A stretch of 64,000 nt of DNA from JBCCBV01 sp039033855 (lineage in GTDB: Bacteria; Planctomycetota; Phycisphaerae; Phycisphaerales; Phycisphaeraceae): assembly GCA_039033855.1 (NCBI GenBank), contig JBCCBV010000006.1, forward strand, positions 62,001-126,000, given 5' to 3'. A program made the translations under genes and the position numbers. The notes under the pieces were generated by a model, which saw nothing but the letters and a program-made list of their open reading frames with translations, made no database searches and was not told the origin of the DNA. Of the stretch, positions 58,111-64,000 are shown one piece after another (positions within the stretch are counted from its first letter, which is position 1; every line of letters begins with the position of its first letter).

Positions 58111-59232
58111 TCACTCCGGCCGGGCCAAACCCAACTGCTCAGCAGACACAAAGCGGTACGATCCGCCGTTCTGCTCGGCCAGCAGCTCAAGCGTGCCCCG
58201 CCCACCCGCTTGGACCAGCGTGTCGGGGTAGAGGAACTGGAGCGTGTGGATGCTGGCGCCGATCGGGCCGTTGGCCTGCCGCACCGCGTTGAGCAGGTCT
58301 TGCTGGTTGCGTTCGTATTGCCCGGACCCGGTGATGTTGTCCGACAGCAGGATGACCATGTCCGGCCGGTACGCCAGCGCCTGCTGGATGGCGGCGGCCG
58401 GGTCGCCCCGGCGGGCGGGCTGGATGTTGCGGGCCTCGGGTTCGACCCAGGCCTCGACCTGCCCCTTCCGCTGCGAGCTGGCCCGGGCGTGGCTGCCCAG
58501 GCCCTTGCGGCCCGGCGGCTCTTGCAACACCGACGCGGCCTGGCCGTTGCGCACCCGCCCGGAGAAGAAGATGACCGTGAACTCCTGCGAAGGCTCGAGG
58601 TCGTTGACCGACCGGATGAGTTCTTTGAGAACGAAGTCGAGCGTGTCCGCCATCGACCCCGACGCGTCGACCACGAACACGATCTTGCGCGCCTGCGCCT
58701 CGGCCCCAAAGAACTGCACCGTGGCGGCGCCGGCGGCGGTCAGCGGGTTGTCGCTCGCGAGCCCGGCAGGGGCGGCGGTATCGGGGATCACCACCACCGG
58801 CAGCGGCGCGTCGGGCGGGGCCGGGGTTTCGATCGGCGGCGCCTCGATCGGCAACGGCTCGGGCGCGGGGACTTCCTGCGCCTCGGTCAGGGGCCGGTCG
58901 ATCGGCGCGTCGGTCGGCAACGCCAGGTCCGGGGGGTCGAAGGTCGAAAGCCGAGGGATCGTCCGGTCGGTCGGCGGCGGCTCGGTCACCGTCTGAAACG
59001 TGATCAGCACCGCCGCGCTAATGACCACGGCGTAGAGCGTGATCGCGACCAGCCACGAAAGCAGCTTGGCCGAGCGTTCTCGGTCTTCTGTGTTCACGGA
59101 CGGTGGCGGTTCGAACCGTGGGCCCTCGGCGGCGGCTTCGAGCGCGTCGTCCGACGTCGGTGGCGCAGCGGTTTCGCCTAAGAGGTGTTCGACGCCGGTG
59201 CCCCGGCCCGCCCCCCTGCCGTGCTGCGACAT
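58111..59232 (-). CDS. vWA-domain membrane protein, second copy
   Basis: The 373-residue product has a cytoplasmic amino part, one helix (LSWLVAITLYAVVISAAVLITF), a Pro/Ala-rich linker and a von Willebrand A domain near the end: KIVFVVDASGSMADTLDFVL (MIDAS D-x-S-x-S), FTVIFFSGRV, GDPAAAIQQALAYRPDMVILLSDNITGSG. Metal-binding MIDAS residues are all present, so cation-dependent ligand binding is expected. The ATG at 59232 (MSQHGRGAGRG) is chosen; ATGs at 59256 and 59286 are alternatives. Bat-type and MoxR-linked vWA proteins pair with TPR proteins, but those operons lack ExbB/ExbD. Confidence 0.8.
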   Translation of the reverse strand: MSQHGRGAGRGTGVEHLLGETAAPPTSDDALEAAAEGPRFEPPPSVNTEDRERSAKLLSWLVAITLYAVVISAAVLITFQTVTEPPPTDRTIPRLSTFDPPDLALPTDAPIDRPLTEAQEVPAPEPLPIEAPPIETPAPPDAPLPVVVIPDTAAPAGLASDNPLTAAGAATVQFFGAEAQARKIVFVVDASGSMADTLDFVLKELIRSVNDLEPSQEFTVIFFSGRVRNGQAASVLQEPPGRKGLGSHARASSQRKGQVEAWVEPEARNIQPARRGDPAAAIQQALAYRPDMVILLSDNITGSGQYERNQQDLLNAVRQANGPIGASIHTLQFLYPDTLVQAGGRGTLELLAEQNGGSYRFVSAEQLGLARPE

Positions 59233-59339
59233 GCCGAATCCGATAGGCCAGACCATCGCGCGATCTCTCCACGGCGGCGCCACCAAGGCCGCGTGGCCTC
59301 ACGATAACGAGGCTTCGCGCTTCGCCCGACAAACCGCGG

Positions 59340-60452
59340 CTACGGCAGCAGCCAGTCCGGGGCGCCGGACGCCACGCCGACCACGGGCTCGAGCCCCAGG
59401 TCGTCGGACGAAACCACGCGGTATTCGCCGTTGTGCCGCTGCGCAATCGCCTGCAGCAACGGCTGGAACCCGAAGCGTTCGAGCGGGTCGTGGTCGAGCA
59501 GCTGCACCGTGCTGATGCGGGCCGCGTGGCCGTTGGCGAAGTCGAAATCGGCCAGCAGTTCGCCCCGTCGGCGCGGTTCGGCGGCCGCCCCGAGCAGGTT
59601 GTCGGAGATCAGAAACACCCGGTCCGGGTGGTAGGCCATGGCGCGGCGCACCGCGGCGCGGGGGTCGGTTCGGCCGGTGGGCGCCAGGTTCAAGGCGTCG
59701 GGCTGGAGGCGTGTGGCCGCGGCGCGCTTGGCCGAGCCGGTCGCCGAACGCAGGCCCAGGTCGTCGAGCTCCACCGGTTGGCCGTCGCGAAAGAACACCA
59801 CCGCAAAACTCCGGTGCGCGCCAAGCGTTTCGATGCTGGTCGCCAGTTCGGCGAGCACAAACGGGAACCGATCGACCAGCGACCCCGAAGCATCCACCAC
59901 ATAAACGATGCGGAGGTCGCCCTCGTGCAGCGCCAAGCCGAACGGCCCGGCCTCGCCGGCGTCTTCCACCAGATCCGTCACACGCAATGGGCGGAGCTGA
60001 GGTGCGTCTGCAGGTGTTTGTGGGGTTGTGGATTGGCTCGACCGCGGCAGCGCGGCGCTCTGATTCGCGCCCACGGCAGGATTCTCACCGGGCACCGCGC
60101 CGAGCGCGGCGTTGGCCATCGGGTTGGTGTGCGTGATCGCTGACGCGCCTGCCGGGAACGCCGGGGTGGGCGCCTGCCGGGTCAACCGCGCGACCTGCTT
60201 GGCTTGCACGGCAACGTCGCCGGGCGCCGCCGAGCTCTGGATCAACCCCGTTGTTGCAACCGACGCCGACGCCGTGGTGGGCGAGGTCGCCCCTTGTGGC
60301 GAACTGCCCCCGGTGCTCCACAGAGCGCTCACGCCGCCCAGGGCCAGGCCGAGGTACACCAGCACGGCCAGGCCGGTGCGGGTCGAAGCGTGGGTGGCGT
60401 CCGCGTTCGCAGACGGGTCGCGGTCAGACGGTCGGGGCGTTGGCTGGTTCAT
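59340..60452 (-). CDS. vWA-domain membrane protein, first gene of the ExbBD operon
   Basis: The 370-residue product has a short polar head, one helix (LAVLVYLGLALGGVSALWSTGG, about 28-49) and a long Ala/Ser/Thr/Pro linker. The vWA domain has RIVYVVDASGSLVDRFPFVL (MIDAS), FAVVFFRDGQPVELD, TDPRAAVRRAMAYHPDRVFLISDN and a closing YRVVSSDDLGLEPVVG. It is a diverged paralogue of the next gene with the same layout, so the two may form a heteromer. The gene faces the sucrose-phosphate-synthase-like gene across 485 bases. No active-site residues beyond MIDAS are seen. Confidence 0.8.
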   Translation of the reverse strand: MNQPTPRPSDRDPSANADATHASTRTGLAVLVYLGLALGGVSALWSTGGSSPQGATSPTTASASVATTGLIQSSAAPGDVAVQAKQVARLTRQAPTPAFPAGASAITHTNPMANAALGAVPGENPAVGANQSAALPRSSQSTTPQTPADAPQLRPLRVTDLVEDAGEAGPFGLALHEGDLRIVYVVDASGSLVDRFPFVLAELATSIETLGAHRSFAVVFFRDGQPVELDDLGLRSATGSAKRAAATRLQPDALNLAPTGRTDPRAAVRRAMAYHPDRVFLISDNLLGAAAEPRRRGELLADFDFANGHAARISTVQLLDHDPLERFGFQPLLQAIAQRHNGEYRVVSSDDLGLEPVVGVASGAPDWLLP

Positions 60453-60937
60453 GGCGAGTCCTCATGGGCGGCGCCCGGGCGATGCACCCCATCGCGGCCG
60501 GCGCCGGCGCCCCGCGGGCCCGAATGAGCCGAGCGGAACCCACGCATTGCACCGCGCAATCGGCCGGTATCCAACGGCTGCGCGCGCCGGTGATAACGCA
60601 TCGGACACAGCCCGCGCCCGCCGTCAAAGGCCCAGGACTCCTCGGCCGATAACGAACGCCCAAGCGACCCCGCCCGGCGGGTTGGGCGCAGCAACGCACA
60701 AACATTGCGCAATCCGGCCCGCCGATAAGCCCGGAGGCGCCAGCGCTGATGCGGTGGTCGTTATCGGTCGGTTGGCTTGACGCAAGGTCCGGTCGCGTGG
60801 TCAACCAACCCCCGAGGCAGCGCAACACCCCGGCTTGGACACCGGCCGAACGCCCTTCTAGGGTGGCTTGGGGCGAGTTCGATCGACCGCCGCCCCGCCG
60901 CGATCCATTGCAAGAAGACCGAGAGGACACCAGACCG
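60453..60937. other. Divergent regulatory region
   Basis: This 485-base divergent region has no gene. CCGATAA-type words recur: GTGATAACG (about 60592), CCGATAACGA (60646-60655), CCGATAAGC (about 60723) and its reverse form TCGTTATCGG (60758-60767). The second and last are exact inverted copies. ATTGCGCAAT at 60704-60713 is a perfect palindrome. These may be operators for the vWA operon or the sucrose genes. Confidence 0.45.
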
Positions 60938-62257
60938 ATGCCCAAACCACGACGCGTCATGTTCATCTCGACCCACGGCTACGTGTCCGGAGAGGTCGAA
61001 TTCGGCAAGCCCGACACCGGCGGGCAGGTCGTCTACGTGCTTGAGCTAGCCAAGTGCATCGCTCGGTTCGGCTACCAGGTAGACATCTTCACCCGGCGGT
61101 TCGAGGACCAGCCCGAGCAGGAAGACGTGGCCCCGGGCGTGCAGATCCTCCGGGCGCCGTGCGGCGGGGACGCCTTCATCCCCAAAGAAACGCTGTGCGA
61201 TTCGATCCCCGAGTGGGTCGAAAACGCGGCGGAGATGATCGAGGCCCGCGGCGCCGAGCCTTATCTGTTCATCAACTCGCACTACTGGGACGCCGGCCTG
61301 GCCGGGCAGGGGCTCTCGCGGCGATTGGGCGTGCCGCACCTTCACACGCCCCACTCCCTCGGCGCCTGGAAACGCGAGAACATGGACGGCGAGCCCGAGG
61401 CGCTTGAAAAGCAATACAACTTCAAGCGCCGCGTCAAGGAGGAGCGCATCGTCTTCCACGACTGCGAGGCCATCATCGCCACCACGACCCAGCAGCGGGA
61501 CATCCTGCTCGAAGAGCCGGACTACGACGTGCCACGCGACAAGGTCCACGTGGTGCCGCCTGGGTACGACGACACCCGGTTCTTCCCGGTGTCTACGGCC
61601 ACCCGGCAGGCGCTCAAGGCGCAGTACGGGTACGAGGGCCGCATCGTGCTGGCGGTCGGCCGCATCGCGCGGAACAAGGGCTACGACCTGCTCATCAAGG
61701 CCATGCAGAAGGTCTGCCACCGGCACGAAGACGTGAAGCTGCTGTTGGCCATCGGCTCGACGGAGCCCAACAAGCAGGAGCAGGAGATGGTCAAGGAGTT
61801 CAAGACGCTGGCCCAGAAGCTGGGCATCGGCAAGCGCGTGATCTTCCAGGACTACATCCCCGACGAGGCGCTTCCCGACTACTACCGGCTGTGCGACGTG
61901 TTCGCGCTGTCCAGCCGGTACGAGCCGTTCGGCATGACCGCGGTCGAGGCCATGGCCTGCGGAGCGGCCACCGTGGTCACCACCGAAGGCGGCCTGTGGG
62001 AACGCCTGGACTGGGGCCTCAACGCGCTCTACGCCAACCCGTTCGACGAGTTCGAGTACGGCTCGGCCATCCACCACGTGCTGCAGCACGAGCGGCTGTC
62101 GCAGCAGATTTCGCGCAACGGCTCGCACCGGGCCCGAGCCGACTTCACCTGGATCGGCATCGCCCAGCAGATCGTGCGCATCGCCAAGGCGCCGGCGTTC
62201 CAGATCGAAGACGAAGACGCCACCGTCCACCAGCCCGGCGTCGTGGCCCCGACCTGA
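60938..62257 (+). CDS. Sucrose-phosphate-synthase-like GT4 glycosyltransferase
   Basis: The 439-residue product is a GT-B fold transferase. Its amino part (FISTHGYVSGEVEFGKPDTGGQVVYVLELAKCIARFGYQVDIFTR) matches the sucrose-phosphate/sucrose synthase pattern. Donor-binding VLAVGRIARNKGYDLLIKAM is near residues 247-266, and SSRYEPFGMTAVEAMACGA carries the family E-x7-E. The likely reaction is UDP-glucose plus fructose-6-phosphate to sucrose-6-phosphate. The ATG at 60938 is the first that aligns with the family; GAGGAC lies about 12 bases upstream. The HAD phosphatase gene 36 bases downstream fits the second step. A general GT4 role in trehalose or glucosylglycerol synthesis cannot be excluded. 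Confidence 0.82.
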   Translation: MPKPRRVMFISTHGYVSGEVEFGKPDTGGQVVYVLELAKCIARFGYQVDIFTRRFEDQPEQEDVAPGVQILRAPCGGDAFIPKETLCDSIPEWVENAAEMIEARGAEPYLFINSHYWDAGLAGQGLSRRLGVPHLHTPHSLGAWKRENMDGEPEALEKQYNFKRRVKEERIVFHDCEAIIATTTQQRDILLEEPDYDVPRDKVHVVPPGYDDTRFFPVSTATRQALKAQYGYEGRIVLAVGRIARNKGYDLLIKAMQKVCHRHEDVKLLLAIGSTEPNKQEQEMVKEFKTLAQKLGIGKRVIFQDYIPDEALPDYYRLCDVFALSSRYEPFGMTAVEAMACGAATVVTTEGGLWERLDWGLNALYANPFDEFEYGSAIHHVLQHERLSQQISRNGSHRARADFTWIGIAQQIVRIAKAPAFQIEDEDATVHQPGVVAPT

Positions 62258-62293
62258 ACCCGCGTCGCAAGACCCGCGCTGAAAGGCCCCGCC

Positions 62294-64000
<1,707 letters not shown>

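Overview
This is a 64 kb stretch of a GC-rich chromosome that reads as a planctomycete, most likely from the Phycisphaerae group. Three secreted proteins carry paired dockerin-like repeats (core VDLLDFD) followed by PEP-CTERM sorting tails. Two prepilin-type proteins have the [16 protein letters not shown] amino terminus. rpoBC stands apart from ribosomal protein genes. Complex I genes are scattered, and several unnamed small proteins look lineage-specific. Both ends of the window cut genes: murD on the left and purA on the right.

Layout. 1-5.7 kb: end of murD, htpX facing it across a shared hairpin terminator, a prepilin-like gene and a trypsin-like PEP-CTERM protease. 5.8-12.4 kb: an unknown protein, a GbsR/MarR regulator, a CoaB-only gene, a lone nuoA, a membrane protein, a GDSL esterase, thyA-folA and tRNA-Val. 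12.5-19.6 kb: a minus-strand set of a YfcC-type carrier with an embedded LysM-like segment, two M42-like metallopeptidases, a prepilin-like gene and an exported cyanophycinase. This looks like peptide or cyanophycin nitrogen scavenging. 20-24 kb: a PEP-CTERM protein, L-2-hydroxyglutarate oxidase, two small genes and a YceI protein. 24-32.5 kb: rpoC and rpoB. 32.7-40.4 kb: TPR protein, DUF3142 protein, diacylglycerol-kinase-like protein, DUF2203 protein and a coiled-coil Wzz-like membrane protein. 40.6-45.3 kb: an ABC ATPase without a permease, a disordered membrane-anchored protein, a DinG-type helicase and an AlgH/YqgE protein. 45.4-49.5 kb: nuoD, two small paralogues, nuoE, two very small ORFs and nuoF. 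49.6-51.9 kb: queG and an aldo/keto reductase. 51.9-60.5 kb: a seven-gene minus-strand operon (vWA, vWA, TPR, ExbB, ExbD, ExbD, TPR). 60.9-64 kb: sucrose-phosphate-synthase-like transferase, sucrose-phosphatase-like HAD protein, purA.

Two items stand out. The vWA-TPR-ExbB/ExbD-TPR operon looks like an energised envelope machine with no characterised counterpart that I recognise. A short motif, ACTTCCGGGGGC, recurs at least seven places, often iterated in tandem, both between genes and inside low-complexity insertions of coaB, queG and lhgO. It behaves like an expanding or mobile micro-repeat. Everything here was read by eye; no database search was run.
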